DNA of 64,000 nt from Anaeromyxobacter oryzae (GCF_023169945.1 NZ_AP025591.1:1200501-1264500); one strand, 5' to 3'. Positions 1 to 11,819 are shown, counted from the first letter of the stretch. Notes: generated by a model not told the origin, from the letters alone. Made by a program: numbers and translations.

Positions 1-11
1 CCGAGGCGCAC

Positions 12-1331
12 CTACCCCTCTCCGAACACCCGCCGGAAGATCGTGTCCACGTGCTTCAGGTGGTAGTCGAGCGCGAAGCAGGCGTCGATCTCGGCGTCCG
101 TGAGGACCTTCTTCACGTCGGCGTCGCGCTTCAGCGCGGTCCGGAAGTCGACCTTCTCCTCCCAGACCTTCATCGCGTTCCGCTGGACGAAGACGTAGCC
201 CTCCTGCCGGCCGACGCCCTTCCCCACGAGGGCGAGGAGCACCCGCTGCGCCTCGTAGAGGCCGCCGGTCAGGTCGAGGTTCTCCTGCATGCGCTCGGGG
301 TAGACGCGGAGGTTCTCGATCATCCCGGCGAAGCGGTGCAGCGCGAAGTCGAGGGCGATGGTGGCGTCCGGCCCGATCACCCGCTCCACGGAGGAGTGGC
401 TGATGTCGCGCTCGTGCCAGAGCGCCACGTCCTCGAGCGCCGCGAGCGCGTAGCCGCGCAGCAGCCGGGCGATGCCGGTCAGGTTCTCGGAGAGGATGGG
501 GTTCCGCTTGTGCGGCATCGCCGAGCTGCCCTTCTGCCCGGCGGTGAACGGCTCCTCCGCCTCGCGCACCTCGGTGCGCTGGAGGTGGCGGATCTCCGTG
601 GCGTGCTGCTCGAGCGTCGCGCCGGCGAGGGCGAGGGCGGTGAAGAACTCGGCGTGGCGATCGCGATTCACGATCTGCGTCGCGGCGCCCTCCCCGCCCT
701 CGAGCCCGAGCTGCTCCATCACGAAGGCCTCGACGCGGGGGTCCACGTTCGCGAACGTCCCGACCGCGCCGGAGATCTTGCCGACCGCGACGGTCTTCCC
801 GGCCCGGGCGAGCGCGGCGCGGCGGCGCGACCACGCGTCGTACCAGCCGGCGAGCTTCAGGCCGAAGGTGACGGGCTCGGCGTGGATGCCGTGGCTGCGG
901 CCCATCATCGGCGTGCGCTTGTGCTCGAACGCGCGCTTCCGCACCGCCGCCATCACCCGGTCCACGCCGGCGAGGAGGATCGCGGTCGCGTCCTCGAGCT
1001 GCACGGCGAACGCCGTGTCGTTCACGTCGTTCGAGGTCATCCCCTTGTGGAGGTGCCGGACGGCGGGGCCGCCCTTCTCCTCGAGGAAGGTGAGGAAGGC
1101 GATGACGTCGTGCTTGACGGTCTTCTCGATCTCGTCGATGCGGGCGACGTCGGCGGCCGAGAACTGGAAGCTCTCGAACGCCTTCTGCAGCGTCGCGAAG
1201 TCCTCCGCGGGCACCTCGCCGAGGCGGACCATCGCCTCGCAGGCGAGCAGCTCGACCTTCAGGGCGATGCCGAGCCGGTGCTCCGGCGACCAGACGCGGC
1301 CCATGTCGGGGCGGGTGTAGCGGGGGATCAT
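12..1331 (-). CDS. purB: Adenylosuccinate lyase
   Basis: Cytosolic lyase of purine synthesis; it releases fumarate from SAICAR and from adenylosuccinate. The 439-residue length is normal for the bacterial family. The fumarase/aspartase superfamily signature GSSAMPHKRNP lies at residues 268-278 on the catalytic loop, TSND is at 99-102, and GRSHGIHA at 144-151 carries the conserved active-site histidines. The ATG start is preceded by GGAGGAG at good spacing. It is the last gene of the rpsO-pnp-dut-purB run on the minus strand, 18 bp behind dut. Nothing is unusual, and the product is confident from the signature alone. Confidence 0.97.
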   Translation of the reverse strand: MIPRYTRPDMGRVWSPEHRLGIALKVELLACEAMVRLGEVPAEDFATLQKAFESFQFSAADVARIDEIEKTVKHDVIAFLTFLEEKGGPAVRHLHKGMTSNDVNDTAFAVQLEDATAILLAGVDRVMAAVRKRAFEHKRTPMMGRSHGIHAEPVTFGLKLAGWYDAWSRRRAALARAGKTVAVGKISGAVGTFANVDPRVEAFVMEQLGLEGGEGAATQIVNRDRHAEFFTALALAGATLEQHATEIRHLQRTEVREAEEPFTAGQKGSSAMPHKRNPILSENLTGIARLLRGYALAALEDVALWHERDISHSSVERVIGPDATIALDFALHRFAGMIENLRVYPERMQENLDLTGGLYEAQRVLLALVGKGVGRQEGYVFVQRNAMKVWEEKVDFRTALKRDADVKKVLTDAEIDACFALDYHLKHVDTIFRRVFGEG

Positions 1332-1349
1332 GTTCTCCTCCGGTGAAGG

Positions 1350-1799
1350 CTACTGGTGTCCGGTCGAGCCGAACCCGCCGCCACCGCGGCCGCTGTCGGA
1401 GAGCGCGTCGGCGAGGGCGATCTCGGCGCGGACGACGGGGGCGATCACGAGCTGGGCGATGCGGTCGCCGCGGGCGAACGCGACCGGCGCCTGCCCGTGG
1501 TTCACGAGCAGGACGCCGACCTCGCCGCGGTAGTCCGAGTCGATGGTGCCCGGTGCGTTCACCATGCCCACGCCGTGGCGCAGGGCGAGGCCGGAGCGCG
1601 GCCGCACCTGCCCCTCGAAGCCCGGCGGGATCTCGACGGCGAGGCCGGTGGGGACGAGCCGCCGCTCGCCGGGGGCGAGCGTGACGGCCTCGTCGGCGCG
1701 GAGATCCATCCCCGCCGCGCCCGGGGTCTCGTACTTCGGGACGTCGAGCGCGGGGCCGCGGTTGCCGACGTGGCGGAACCGGAGAATCACAGGCGCCAT
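1350..1799 (-). CDS. dut: dUTP diphosphatase (dUTPase)
   Basis: Hydrolyses dUTP to dUMP and pyrophosphate, keeping uracil out of DNA and supplying dTMP precursor. It has 149 residues, the size of the homotrimeric all-beta family. All five trimeric dUTPase motifs can be read in order: [28 protein letters not shown] with the catalytic Asp, GDRIAQLV, and the C-terminal Gly-rich arm GGGGFGSTG. It lies 25 bp downstream of pnp and just upstream of purB on the same strand, so co-transcription is likely. The Shine-Dalgarno before the ATG is weak. Confidence 0.97.
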   Translation of the reverse strand: MAPVILRFRHVGNRGPALDVPKYETPGAAGMDLRADEAVTLAPGERRLVPTGLAVEIPPGFEGQVRPRSGLALRHGVGMVNAPGTIDSDYRGEVGVLLVNHGQAPVAFARGDRIAQLVIAPVVRAEIALADALSDSGRGGGGFGSTGHQ

Positions 1800-1824
1800 C
1801 TTGGGTCCGCGGCCCCTCGTCGTC

Positions 1825-3987
1825 CTAGGACTTCGCCGGCTCCGCGGGGGCGCCCTCGGCCTTCTTGCCGGCGGCCTCCGCGAGCGCCTCCTTGCGGCTG
1901 AGGCGGATCTTCCCGGAGCGGTCCACGGAGATGACCTTCACGAGCACCTCCTCGCCCTCGCTGAGGACGTCGGAGACGCTCTTCACCCGCTTGTCCGAGA
2001 GCTCGGAGATGTGGATGAGGCCGTCGGTGCCCGGGAAGATCTCCACGAAGGCGCCGAACTCGGCGATCTTCCGGACCGTGCCGAGGTAGGTCTTCCCGAC
2101 CTCGGCCTCCTGGGTGAGGTTGCGGATCATCTTGATCGCTTCCTCGACCTTCTCGTTGTTCGGGCTGGCGATCGAGACCGAGCCGTCGTCCTCGATGTTG
2201 ATCGAGGTGCCGGTGCGGGCGGTGATGTCCTTGATGGTCTTTCCGCCGGGGCCGATGATGTCCTTGATGCGCTCCGGCCGGATCTTGATGGTCGTGATGC
2301 GCGGCGCGTAGGCGCTGATCGAGGCGCGCGGCGCCTGGATCGACTTCGCCATCTCGCCGAGGATGTGCTTGCGACCCTGCGCGGCCTGCGAGAGCGCCTT
2401 CTCGAGGATCTCGCGGGTCACGCCGCCGATCTTGATGTCCATCTGGATCGACGTGATGCCGTCGGCCGTGCCGCAGACCTTGAAGTCCATGTCGCCGAGG
2501 TGGTCCTCGTCCCCGAGGATGTCGGAGAGGATGGCGATCTTCTCGCCCTCCTTGATGAGGCCCATCGCGATGCCGGCCACCGGCGCCTTGATCGGCACGC
2601 CCGCGTCCATGAGCGAGAGGCACCCGCCGCACACCGACGCCATCGACGAGGAGCCGTTCGACTCCATGATGTCGGAGACGATCCGGACCGTGTACGGGAA
2701 CTTGTCCTCGGTCGGCATCACCTGCCGGAGCGCGCGCTCGGCGAGGGCGCCGTGGCCGATCTCGCGGCGGCCGGGGGACCGGAGGAACTTCACCTCGCCG
2801 ACGGAGAACGGCGGGAAGTTGTAGTGCAGCATGAACTTCTTGAACGTCATGCCGGTGAGCATCTCGACGCGCTGCTCGTCCTCGGCGGTGCCGAGGGTGG
2901 TCGCGACGAGCGCCTGGGTCTCGCCGCGGGTGAAGAGCGCCGAGCCGTGCACGCGGGGGAGGAGGCTCACCTCGCAGGTGATCTTCCGGATGTCGGCCAT
3001 CCCGCGGCCGCCGATCCGCCGACCCTCGTCGGTGATCATCTTGCGCATGTACTCGTACTTCACGTCCTCGTAGTAACCCTTGATCTCCTTCTCGCGGACG
3101 GCGACGTTCGCGAGCTTGAGCGGGTCGCCTGCGGCCTCCTCCTTGAGGGCGGCCATCAGCTCCTTCTTGATCTCCGAGAGCCGGCCGTAGCGGTCGTGCT
3201 TCTCGTTCCGGCCGTAGGCCTCCTTCACCTTCTCCCAGGTGAGGGCCTTCACCTTCGCCTTGAGCTCGACGTCGTTCTTCGGCGGGTCGAAGGCGCGGCG
3301 CGGCTTGTCGCCGGTCGCGGCGCGGAGCGCGTCCTGTGCGTCGAGGAGCCCCTTCACCTCGGCCTGGCCGAAGAGGAGCGCGTCGACCATCACGGCCTCG
3401 CTCACCTCGTGGGCGCCGCCCTCGACCATCACGATCGCGTCGCGGGACGCGGCCATGATCACGTCGAGGTCGCACTCCGCGCGCTGCGCGAGCGTGGGGT
3501 TCGCGACGAACTGGCCGTTCAGGCGGCCGACGCGAACGCCGGCGATGGGGCCGTTGAACGGGATGTCGGAGATGTGGAGCGCCGCCGACGCGCCGGTGAG
3601 GGCGAGGACGTCGGTGTCGTTCTCCTGATCGAACGAGACGACGGTCGCGATGATCTGCGTCTCGTTCGAGTAGCCCTCGGCGAACAGCGGCCGGCAGGAG
3701 CGGTCGACGATGCGGGAGGTCAGCGTCTCCTTCTCGGTCGGACGGCCCTCGCGGCGGAAGTAGCTGCCCGGCACGCGGCCGGCGGCGAAGAGCTTCTCCT
3801 GGTAGTCCACCGTGAGCGGGAAGAAGTCGATGCCTTCCTTCTTCTCGGCCGCGGAGACCGCCGTGACGAGGACGATCGAATCGCCCTGGCGGATCCAGAT
3901 CGCGCCGTGCGCCTGCTTCGCGATCTTGCCCGTCTCGAGGGTGATTTCCTTCCCGCCGACGGTGGCGGACTTCTGGATGGGGGTCAT
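1825..3987 (-). CDS. pnp: Polyribonucleotide nucleotidyltransferase (PNPase)
   Basis: 3'-5' phosphorolytic exoribonuclease of mRNA decay. The reading frame opens 11 codons further upstream, but the ATG at 3987 is chosen because AGGAAGG sits 6-7 nt before it and the protein then begins MTPIQKS like family members; this gives 720 residues. The order is two RNase PH domains separated by the helical domain, then a KH domain (around [10 protein letters not shown]) and an S1 domain ([14 protein letters not shown]), with an Ala/Lys-rich tail. It follows rpsO after about 270 bp that contain a strong hairpin. The rpsO-pnp pairing is classical, and in Enterobacteria pnp is autoregulated through RNase III cleavage in this interval. 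Confidence 0.98.
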   Translation of the reverse strand: MTPIQKSATVGGKEITLETGKIAKQAHGAIWIRQGDSIVLVTAVSAAEKKEGIDFFPLTVDYQEKLFAAGRVPGSYFRREGRPTEKETLTSRIVDRSCRPLFAEGYSNETQIIATVVSFDQENDTDVLALTGASAALHISDIPFNGPIAGVRVGRLNGQFVANPTLAQRAECDLDVIMAASRDAIVMVEGGAHEVSEAVMVDALLFGQAEVKGLLDAQDALRAATGDKPRRAFDPPKNDVELKAKVKALTWEKVKEAYGRNEKHDRYGRLSEIKKELMAALKEEAAGDPLKLANVAVREKEIKGYYEDVKYEYMRKMITDEGRRIGGRGMADIRKITCEVSLLPRVHGSALFTRGETQALVATTLGTAEDEQRVEMLTGMTFKKFMLHYNFPPFSVGEVKFLRSPGRREIGHGALAERALRQVMPTEDKFPYTVRIVSDIMESNGSSSMASVCGGCLSLMDAGVPIKAPVAGIAMGLIKEGEKIAILSDILGDEDHLGDMDFKVCGTADGITSIQMDIKIGGVTREILEKALSQAAQGRKHILGEMAKSIQAPRASISAYAPRITTIKIRPERIKDIIGPGGKTIKDITARTGTSINIEDDGSVSIASPNNEKVEEAIKMIRNLTQEAEVGKTYLGTVRKIAEFGAFVEIFPGTDGLIHISELSDKRVKSVSDVLSEGEEVLVKVISVDRSGKIRLSRKEALAEAAGKKAEGAPAEPAKS

Positions 3988-4087
3988 GTGCACCTTCCTG
4001 GCCGGCGCGCGATGGCGCACGGCACGTGGTCCCGCGGCGGCCGGTTCACGCCCTCGGGATCCAGGAGGCGCCTCTGTTCCTCACTCC

Positions 4088-4114
4088 GCCGCCTCTCCGT
4101 CGAGGAGAGGCGGC
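4088..4114 (-). promoter_or_regulatory. Perfect 11-bp hairpin in the rpsO-pnp interval
   Basis: Arms 4088-4098 and 4104-4114 are exact inverted copies (GCCGCCTCTCC / GGAGAGGCGGC) around a 5-nt loop. No T-run follows on the minus strand, so it is not a simple intrinsic terminator. It lies about 100 nt before the pnp start, where other bacteria have an RNase III-processed stem that controls pnp. The rest of the 270-bp interval (3988-4257) shows no gene. The structure is seen; the processing role is inferred. Confidence 0.55.
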
Positions 4115-4257
4115 CCAGTCGGAAACGGAAGCGTCTGCTCGGTCCCTCGCGCGGCCCGGTCCGGCGGGCGCGTTCACTCCAACTTCATTCGCGCCTCCGT
4201 CACCGGAAAGCGCGAGCGCCCCGGCCGGTGTGGCCGAGGCGCCGTTCCCGACCCCGC

Positions 4258-4527
4258 CTACTTGCGGATGCCGAGCTGATCGATGAGGGTCTTGTAGCGA
4301 CCCTGATCCGCCGTCTTCAGGTAGTCGAGGAGGCGGCGCCGCTGGCCGACGAGCTTCAGCAGGCCCCGGCGGCTGTGGTGGTCCTTCTTGTGCGTCTTGA
4401 AGTGCTCGGTGAGGTACGCGATCCGCTCGCTGAGCAGCGCCACCTGGACCTCGGGAGACCCGGTGTCCTTGTCGTGCCGCTTGTACTTCGAGACGAGCTC
4501 CTGCTTCTTCTCCTGGACCAGCGCCAT
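4258..4527 (-). CDS. rpsO: 30S ribosomal protein S15
   Basis: Small-subunit protein that binds the central-domain three-way junction of 16S rRNA. With the ATG at 4527 (AGGAAG just upstream) it has 89 residues, the exact family size, and begins [12 protein letters not shown]. An in-frame upstream start at 4560 would add 11 atypical residues and was not chosen. The S15 signature region from [18 protein letters not shown] through the LLDYLK helix is intact. It has its own promoter overlapping the end of truB and is followed by pnp. Confidence 0.98.
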   Translation of the reverse strand: MALVQEKKQELVSKYKRHDKDTGSPEVQVALLSERIAYLTEHFKTHKKDHHSRRGLLKLVGQRRRLLDYLKTADQGRYKTLIDQLGIRK

Positions 4528-4614
4528 AGCGTGCTTCCTTTCGGGGTTCGGGCTCACCACAGCGGGGGCGAAGGCGCGCGCCTCGGGCCGCAGGGAGCCT
4601 CTCGTGAAAGCGGG

Positions 4615-4643
4615 GTCTTAAGCCATCCGACGGGAGGAGTCAA
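4615..4643 (-). promoter_or_regulatory. Probable sigma-70 promoter of rpsO
   Basis: Read on the minus strand: TTGACT (4643-4638), a 17-nt spacer, then TAAGAC (4620-4615). The -35 box overlaps the truB stop codon. Transcription would start near 4608, giving a leader of about 80 nt before rpsO. That is long enough to hold an S15-binding autoregulatory fold, although no fold was modelled here. Confidence 0.6.
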
Positions 4644-5584
4644 CGATCCTGGCCGGCGCTCGGCGGCCGGAGGTCGGACGGACCGAGGAAGACGCGCAGC
4701 GGGCGGAGCCGGCCCTCGCCCGGTCCGCAGACCGCCACGAGGCGGCCGTCCGGCCCCAGCGCGCGGGTCGTCCCGGGCGGGCCGGGCGGGCGCGCGACGG
4801 GCCGCCCGTGGACCAGGTCCCATGCGTCGCGCGCGGTGAGGGCGGTCGCGGGCAGGAACCCGAGCGCCGCCGCGAGCGGGACGAGGCGCGCCCGGAGCGC
4901 GTCCGCGCCCTCGGCGCGCGCCAGCGCCTCCGCGGCCTCGAGCGGGATCGCCTGCTCGAGACCGAAGCCGCTCGCCATCGTGCGCCGGAGCGCGGCGAGG
5001 TGGGCCGGCACGCCGACGGCGCGCCCGAGGTCCGCCGCGAGCGTCCGGACGTAGGTGCCCTTCCCGCAGCGCACGCGCAGCCGCGCGAGGGCGATCCCGT
5101 CGATCGGCGGCGCGAGGTCCACCACCTCGAGCGCGTCCACCCTCACCCGCCGCGGGGCACGCTCGACGGCCTCGCCCGCCCGCGCGGCCACGTGCAGGCG
5201 GCGGCCGCCGACGCGGACCGCCGAGTACATCGGAGGGACCTGGTCGATCCAGCCGACGAGGGTCGCGGCCGCGGCCCGGAGCGCGTTCAGCGTGACGCCG
5301 GACGGGTCGCCGCGGGCGATCACCTCGCCCTCCTGATCCTCGGTGGCGGTCGCCGCGCCGAGCGCCACGGTCGCCTCGTACGCCTTGTCCCCATCGACGA
5401 GGAACTGCTGCAGCTTCACCGCGTCGCCGGCGCAGACGGCGAGGACGCCCGTCGCGGCGGGATCGAGCGTGCCCGCGTGCCCGGCGGTGGCGACGCCGAG
5501 CGCGCGCTTCACGCGCTTCACGACCTCGAAGCTCGTCGGGCCGGCCGGCTTGTCGACGACCAGCACCCCGGAGGTTCCCGACAA
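4640..5584 (-). CDS. truB: tRNA pseudouridine-55 synthase
   Basis: Makes pseudouridine 55 in the T-loop of tRNAs. The 314-residue protein has the TruB catalytic motif GHAGTLDPAATGVL with the nucleophilic Asp at about residue 41, and the motifs RVRCGKGTYVR and YSAVRVGG. The start is TTG, with GGAG about 7 nt upstream; the next in-frame ATG lies deep inside the catalytic domain. Only 3 bp separate it from the rbfA stop, so the two are translationally linked. A PUA-like C-terminal segment follows. Confidence 0.96.
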   Translation of the reverse strand: MSGTSGVLVVDKPAGPTSFEVVKRVKRALGVATAGHAGTLDPAATGVLAVCAGDAVKLQQFLVDGDKAYEATVALGAATATEDQEGEVIARGDPSGVTLNALRAAAATLVGWIDQVPPMYSAVRVGGRRLHVAARAGEAVERAPRRVRVDALEVVDLAPPIDGIALARLRVRCGKGTYVRTLAADLGRAVGVPAHLAALRRTMASGFGLEQAIPLEAAEALARAEGADALRARLVPLAAALGFLPATALTARDAWDLVHGRPVARPPGPPGTTRALGPDGRLVAVCGPGEGRLRPLRVFLGPSDLRPPSAGQDR

Positions 5585-5587
5585 GGG

Positions 5588-5995
5588 TCAGCTCCGATCG
5601 TCGCCGGAGCCGCCGGCGGGCGCGGGCGCGGCCGCCCGCTCCGCGTCCTGCGCCTTCGCCTCGCGCAGCAGCCGGTCGATGCGGTCGCCGCGCGCGACGG
5701 ACTCGTCGTAGACGAACCGCAGGTGCGGCGTGTGCCGGAGCTTCAGGTGCCGCGAGGCCTCGCGCTGCAGGTACGTCGCCGCGGCGCGGAGCCCCTCGAG
5801 CGTCTGCTCGCGCTCCTTCTCCTCGCCGTGGATCGAGACGTACACCGTGACCTCCTTGAGGTCGGGCGACATCTTCGCGCCGGTCACCGTGATGAACCCG
5901 GTGATCCGCGGATCCTTGAGGCCGCGGGCGAGGAGCTCGGAGAGCGCGTGCCGGAACTCCTCGGCGACGCGGGCGGGCCTGTTGTGGGTGCTCAC
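5588..5995 (-). CDS. rbfA: Ribosome-binding factor A
   Basis: Single KH-type domain protein needed for late 30S maturation and 5'-end processing of 16S rRNA. It has 135 residues from a GTG start that overlaps the ylxP stop as GTGA. Family landmarks are RVAEEFRHALSELL near the N-terminus, then DPRITGFITVTGAKMSPDL, and HTPHLRFVYDESVARGDRID near the C-terminus. An Ala-rich tail follows. It sits between ylxP and truB in the usual nusA-infB-rbfA-truB order. Confidence 0.96.
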   Translation of the reverse strand: MSTHNRPARVAEEFRHALSELLARGLKDPRITGFITVTGAKMSPDLKEVTVYVSIHGEEKEREQTLEGLRAAATYLQREASRHLKLRHTPHLRFVYDESVARGDRIDRLLREAKAQDAERAAAPAPAGGSGDDRS

Positions 5996-6444
5996 GTTTC
6001 GTTCCCTTCGTCGTCGGTCCAGCGCGGCCGCGGCCTCGGCCGCGGGATCGCGGGCGCCACCGGCGGCTCGCCCACCTCGTCCCGGTCCTCCCAGGGCGCG
6101 GCGCCCTCCGCCTCCGCGAGCGTCCGCATCGAGCCCTCGCCGATGCCGTCGCCGTACGGCACGATCTCGATGTCGCGGGCGGTGACGAGGATCTGGCCGC
6201 CGTGCATCGACGAGACGAAGTCCGCGACCTTGTCGAGGACCTCGTTCACGAACGCGTGATCGTTCCCGACCGCGGCGACGCCGACCACGCTCTTCTGCCA
6301 GAGGTCGTTCTCGGCGACCTCGGCGATCGAGACGTTGAACTTGGCCTTCACGCGGTCGATCGCCGAGCGGAGGAGGTGCCGCTTCGACTTGAGCGACCCG
6401 GGTTCCGGGAGGTGGACGGTGAGGCGGAGCACTCCGACGAACAT
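5992..6444 (-). CDS. ylxP: DUF503 family protein (YlxP-like)
   Basis: Small conserved protein, 150 residues, that almost always lies between infB and rbfA. The DUF503 core runs from MFVGVLRLTVHLPEPGSLKSK to the VPYGDG segment at about 115; the acidic, Pro/Arg-rich tail after it is variable. Its molecular role is not well established; linkage to rbfA suggests ribosome maturation. The ATG is preceded by GAGGGGG, which belongs to a palindromic repeat in the infB-ylxP gap. Confidence 0.9.
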   Translation of the reverse strand: MFVGVLRLTVHLPEPGSLKSKRHLLRSAIDRVKAKFNVSIAEVAENDLWQKSVVGVAAVGNDHAFVNEVLDKVADFVSSMHGGQILVTARDIEIVPYGDGIGEGSMRTLAEAEGAAPWEDRDEVGEPPVAPAIPRPRPRPRWTDDEGNET

Positions 6445-6466
6445 GATCGTGCCCCCTCACCCCAGG

Positions 6467-6501
6467 CCCTCTCCCCCGGCGCTTCGCGCGGGGGGAGAGG
6501 G
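6467..6501. repeat. REP-like palindrome (CCCTCTCCCCC ... GGGGGAGAGGG)
   Basis: Perfect 11-bp arms at 6467-6477 and 6491-6501 enclose a 13-nt loop that contains GCGCTTCGCGC. The flanking CCCCCTCACCCCAGG resembles the common dispersed repeats of GC-rich bacteria. The element fills almost the whole infB-ylxP gap, and its left flank supplies the purine run just before the ylxP ATG. Whether it recurs in the genome cannot be seen from this window. Confidence 0.6.
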
Positions 6502-6509
6502 AGGATGAT

Positions 6510-9347
6510 CTAGTCGAGAGACTGGCGGATCTCCTCCAGCTCGTACACCTCGAGGATGTCGCCCGGCTTCACGTCGCTGAAGTTCTCGACGCCGATGCCG
6601 CACTCGAACCCCTGGGCGACCTCGCGCACGTCGTCCTTGATGCGCTTGAGCGAGCCGATCTTGCCGTTGAAGACCACCTTGCGGTCGCGGAGCACGCGGA
6701 CGTGGCCGGTGCGCTTCACGATGCCCTCGGTCACGGCGGAGCCGGCGATGGTGCCGACGCGCGGGATGTTGAAGACCTGGCGGACCTCGGCCTTCCCGAG
6801 CGGCTTCTCCTTGATGATGGGCTCGAGCAGCGCCGCCATCTCCTCGCGGATCTTGTCGACGGCCTCGTAGATGATGTCGAAGAGCAGGATCTTCACGCCC
6901 TGCTGGCTCGCGATGTTGTCGACCTTCGTCTCGGGCTTCGTGTTGAAGCCGACGATGATGCCGTTGCCGGCCGCCGCGGTGAGGACGTCGGACTCGGTGA
7001 TGGCGCCGACGCCGGAGTCGAGGACCTTCACCCCGACCTTCTTCGTCGCCGCCTTCTGGAGCGCCTGGGTCACGGCCTCGGCCGAGCCCTGCACGTCCGC
7101 CTTCACGACGATGTTCAGCACCTTGCCGCCGCCGCTCTTCGCCTTCGCGAAGAGGTCCTCGAGCGTCGCCTTCTTGACGCTGCCGAGCTCCTTCTGGCGG
7201 GCCTTCTCGGCGCGGTGCTGGGCGACCTCCTTGGCCGACTTCTCGTCCTCGACGACGTTGAACTCGTCGCCCGCGACCGGCACGCCGGACAGGCCGAGCA
7301 CCTCCACCGGGTAGCCCGGCGGGACGTCGTTCACGTGCTCGCCGCGCTCGTTCATCATGGCGCGCACGCGGCCGTAGTGGATGCCGGTGACGAGCGCGTC
7401 GCCGACGCGGAGCGTTCCCTCCTCGACGAGCACGGTCGCGACCGGGCCGCGGCCCTTCTCGAGCTTCGCCTCGATGACGCGGCCGGCGGCGAGCTTCTCC
7501 GGGTTGGCCTTGAGCTCGAGGACCTCCGACTGCAGCGAGATGTACTCGAGCAGCTCGGGGATGCCCTGCTTCGTCCGGGCGGAGACCGGCAGCATGATGG
7601 TCGTGCCGCCCCACTGCTCGGCGACGAGCTCGTACTCGGTGAGCTGCTGCATCACGCGCTCGGGCGTGGCGCCCGGCTTGTCGATCTTGTTGATGGCGAC
7701 GAGGATCGTGACGCCCGCGGCCTTGGCGGCCTTGATGGACTCCACGGTCTGCGGCATCACGCCGTCGTCGGCGGCCACCACGAGGACGACGAGGTCGGTC
7801 ACCTGGGCGCCGCGCTGGCGCATCGCGGTGAAGGCCTCGTGGCCGGGGGTGTCGAGGAAGGTGATCGGCCCGTGCTGCGTCTGCACGTTGTACGCGCCGA
7901 TGTGCTGGGTGATGCCGCCCGCCTCGCCGGCCGCGACGTCCGCCTGGCGGATCGCGTCGAGCAGCGACGTCTTGCCGTGGTCGACGTGGCCCATCACGGT
8001 GACGACCGGCGGCCGGAGCACGAGCTTCGACTCGTCCTCCGCCACCTCCGGGATGAACTCCTCGACCTCGAAGCCCTTCTTCTCGACCGTGTAGCCGAAG
8101 TCGGTCGCCAGGAACGCGGCGGTGTCCGCGTCGATCTGAGCGTTGATCGTCGCCATCTTCCCGGCCTGCATCAGCTTGCGGATGAGGTCGGACGCCTTCA
8201 CGCCCATCGCCTGGGACAGCTCCGAGACGGAGATGGACTCCTCGACCCGGATGACCTTCTTGTGCTCGGCCTTCTCGGTGATCTGCGTCTTGGCTCCCTT
8301 CTTCGTGGGCTTCTTCTTCTTGCCGCGGATCGGGATGTAGGCGCGATCGCTGATCGCGGCCTGGAGGAGCTCCTTGCCGCTGAGGTTCTTGGCGGCCTCC
8401 TCCGAGACCGGGCGGCCCGTGCTGCGGCCGCGCTTGTTCTTGTCGCGCGAGACGTCGATGAACTCGCGCTCGCGACCGAGGGAGCCGGGGACGACCTTCA
8501 GCTCGCGAACCGGGCCGAGCGCGCGCGGGCCCGGCGCGGCCGGGTACGCGGAGCGCGACGTCGTGGGCGGGGTCACGCGCCGGACCGGGACGGTCGGGCG
8601 GGAGATGACGACCGCCTGCGTGGACGTCGGACGGAGCGTGCGGGGATCGACGGCGGGCTGCGCCGGCGCCGTCGGGGCGTGCGGCGCGGCGGCCATCGGC
8701 GCGCCGGGGCGCGCGGGACCCGCCGCGGGCGCACCGGGCCGCGGCGCGGAGGGCAGCGGCATGCCGGGACGCGGCGGCTGCGCGGCGGCCGGGACCGGCG
8801 CGGTCGGCGCGGTCACGGGCGCGGCGGTCGCGGGCGCGGAGACGGGCGCCGGCGCGGGCTCGCCGGTCGTCGCGGGAGCGGCGGGCGCCGCCGGAGCGCC
8901 GGGCGACGCCGGCGCCTGCGCGGCGAGTGCGGGGGCCTCGGCGGGCGCGGCGGGCTGCTCGACGGAGGGCGCCGGCGCCGGCTCGGGCGCGCCGGCCTCG
9001 GCGGGCGCCGCCTCTGCGGCGAGATCCGCGGGCGCCGGCTCGGCCTCGTACACGGGCTGCGGCTCGGGCGCGGGCGGCGGAGAGATGACGGTCGGCGGCT
9101 CGACGTGCGCACGCTTCCGCACGACGAACCCGGGGCCGGTCGCGCGCACGGGCGCGGGCTTCGGCTTCCGCTCGGCGACGATCTTCTCGTACGCGGCGTG
9201 AGCCTGATCGTCCTCGAGGGAGGACGAGTGGCTCTTGACCTCGTGGTAGCCGAGCGCGTGGAGCTTGTCGACGAGCTCCTGGTTGGAGAGCTCGATCCCC
9301 TGCTCCTTCAGCTGCTTGGCGAGCTCATGGACCCGCTTCTTGGACAT
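6510..9347 (-). CDS. infB: Translation initiation factor IF-2
   Basis: GTPase that places fMet-tRNA on the 30S subunit and promotes subunit joining. It has 945 residues. An IF2N-type domain is at 1-57, then a long Ala/Pro-rich linker (about 60-280), a second IF2N domain near 360-420, and the G domain from about 446 with GHVDHGKT (453-460), [12 protein letters not shown] and NKID. EF-Tu-like, IF2-3 and C2 domains follow. The Pro/Ala linker is longer than in E. coli IF-2 and typical of Myxococcota. It lies between ylxR and ylxP. Confidence 0.98.
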   Translation of the reverse strand: MSKKRVHELAKQLKEQGIELSNQELVDKLHALGYHEVKSHSSSLEDDQAHAAYEKIVAERKPKPAPVRATGPGFVVRKRAHVEPPTVISPPPAPEPQPVYEAEPAPADLAAEAAPAEAGAPEPAPAPSVEQPAAPAEAPALAAQAPASPGAPAAPAAPATTGEPAPAPVSAPATAAPVTAPTAPVPAAAQPPRPGMPLPSAPRPGAPAAGPARPGAPMAAAPHAPTAPAQPAVDPRTLRPTSTQAVVISRPTVPVRRVTPPTTSRSAYPAAPGPRALGPVRELKVVPGSLGREREFIDVSRDKNKRGRSTGRPVSEEAAKNLSGKELLQAAISDRAYIPIRGKKKKPTKKGAKTQITEKAEHKKVIRVEESISVSELSQAMGVKASDLIRKLMQAGKMATINAQIDADTAAFLATDFGYTVEKKGFEVEEFIPEVAEDESKLVLRPPVVTVMGHVDHGKTSLLDAIRQADVAAGEAGGITQHIGAYNVQTQHGPITFLDTPGHEAFTAMRQRGAQVTDLVVLVVAADDGVMPQTVESIKAAKAAGVTILVAINKIDKPGATPERVMQQLTEYELVAEQWGGTTIMLPVSARTKQGIPELLEYISLQSEVLELKANPEKLAAGRVIEAKLEKGRGPVATVLVEEGTLRVGDALVTGIHYGRVRAMMNERGEHVNDVPPGYPVEVLGLSGVPVAGDEFNVVEDEKSAKEVAQHRAEKARQKELGSVKKATLEDLFAKAKSGGGKVLNIVVKADVQGSAEAVTQALQKAATKKVGVKVLDSGVGAITESDVLTAAAGNGIIVGFNTKPETKVDNIASQQGVKILLFDIIYEAVDKIREEMAALLEPIIKEKPLGKAEVRQVFNIPRVGTIAGSAVTEGIVKRTGHVRVLRDRKVVFNGKIGSLKRIKDDVREVAQGFECGIGVENFSDVKPGDILEVYELEEIRQSLD

Positions 9348-9358
9348 TGTGCTGACTC

Positions 9359-9625
9359 CTAATCCTTACGGGGATTTCCCGTCAACTCGACCCGCAGCGC
9401 GGCGGCGTCCGGCTGCACGCCATCCACCCGGAGGGCGCGCCCGAAGGCGCGACGCTTCACCGCTCGCTCGATGCAGGGCGCGGCTGCGTGTAGCCAGGCC
9501 CCCCGGCCGCCGCTCCGCGCCCGATCCACGACCACGCGCGAGCCGGCCGCCACCACGCGGACGAGCTCCGCCTGGGCGGCCTTGCCGCCGCAGCCGACGC
9601 AGGTGCGGATCGGGGCGGACGTCAT
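9359..9625 (-). CDS. ylxR: YlxR/RnpM-family (DUF448) RNA-binding protein
   Basis: 88-residue protein between nusA and infB, the conserved place for this family. It begins MTSAPIRTCVGCG; the family hallmark is the short RxCxxCxxK-like N-terminus followed by a strand with RGAWLH and a basic helix ending in KRRAFGRAL. The family binds RNA, and in Firmicutes a homologue has been reported to modulate RNase P. The role here is inferred from family and position. It starts 5 bp after the nusA stop. Confidence 0.88.
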   Translation of the reverse strand: MTSAPIRTCVGCGGKAAQAELVRVVAAGSRVVVDRARSGGRGAWLHAAAPCIERAVKRRAFGRALRVDGVQPDAAALRVELTGNPRKD

Positions 9626-9630
9626 TCCTG

Positions 9631-11292
<1,662 letters not shown>

Positions 11293-11296
11293 GGGC

Positions 11297-11812
11297 TCAG
11301 TCCTTCCTCCGGAGATCCGCCTCGGCGTCGTACTCGAGGTGGGCCTTCGCGATCTGATCGTGCGGGACGCGGTGCAGGACGCCGTCGACGTCGATCTCGA
11401 CGGCGCCGTCCCTGAAGCCCTTCAGGACACCGGTCCAGTGCTTGCGGCCCGGCGAGCCGGGCGCGGTGCCGGCGACGGGCCCGTACGACTTCACGTGCGC
11501 GCGCTGTCCGGCGTAACGGTCGAAGTCCTGCGGCTTCCGGAGCGGCCGGTCGAGGCCGGGCGACGAGACCTCGAGGTCGTACGCCGGCTCGATGAAGTCC
11601 TCGACGTCGAGGATCGGCTCGATGGTGCGCGACACCGACTGGCAGTCGTCGATGACCACGCCGCCGGGCTTGTCGATGAACACCCGGAGCGTCCAGCGCC
11701 CCGCGAGGCGGAGCCACTCCACCTCGACGAGCTCGAAGCCGTCGCGAGCCAGGATGGGCTCGAGGAGGCTCCGCGCCTGCTCCGCGATGGACTGTTCTCC
11801 GATTCCCGTCAT
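11297..11812 (-). CDS. rimP: Ribosome maturation factor RimP
   Basis: Assists assembly of the 30S 3' domain. The ATG at 11812 gives 171 residues; an in-frame TTG at 11821 sits in the terminator T-run and was not chosen. Family landmarks include [51 protein letters not shown] and the SH3-like C-terminal part with [17 protein letters not shown]. First gene of the nusA-infB operon, directly behind a leader with an intrinsic terminator that ends 8 nt before the ATG. Confidence 0.95.
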   Translation of the reverse strand: MTGIGEQSIAEQARSLLEPILARDGFELVEVEWLRLAGRWTLRVFIDKPGGVVIDDCQSVSRTIEPILDVEDFIEPAYDLEVSSPGLDRPLRKPQDFDRYAGQRAHVKSYGPVAGTAPGSPGRKHWTGVLKGFRDGAVEIDVDGVLHRVPHDQIAKAHLEYDAEADLRRKD

Positions 11813-11819
11813 GGACCCC

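Noticed and set aside
1543..4839. 1098-codon plus-strand open frame across dut, pnp and rpsO
   Set aside because: It is antisense to three confidently identified genes and rich in Leu/Arg/Asp/Val dipeptides typical of the reverse frame in very GC-rich DNA; no domain is recognisable.
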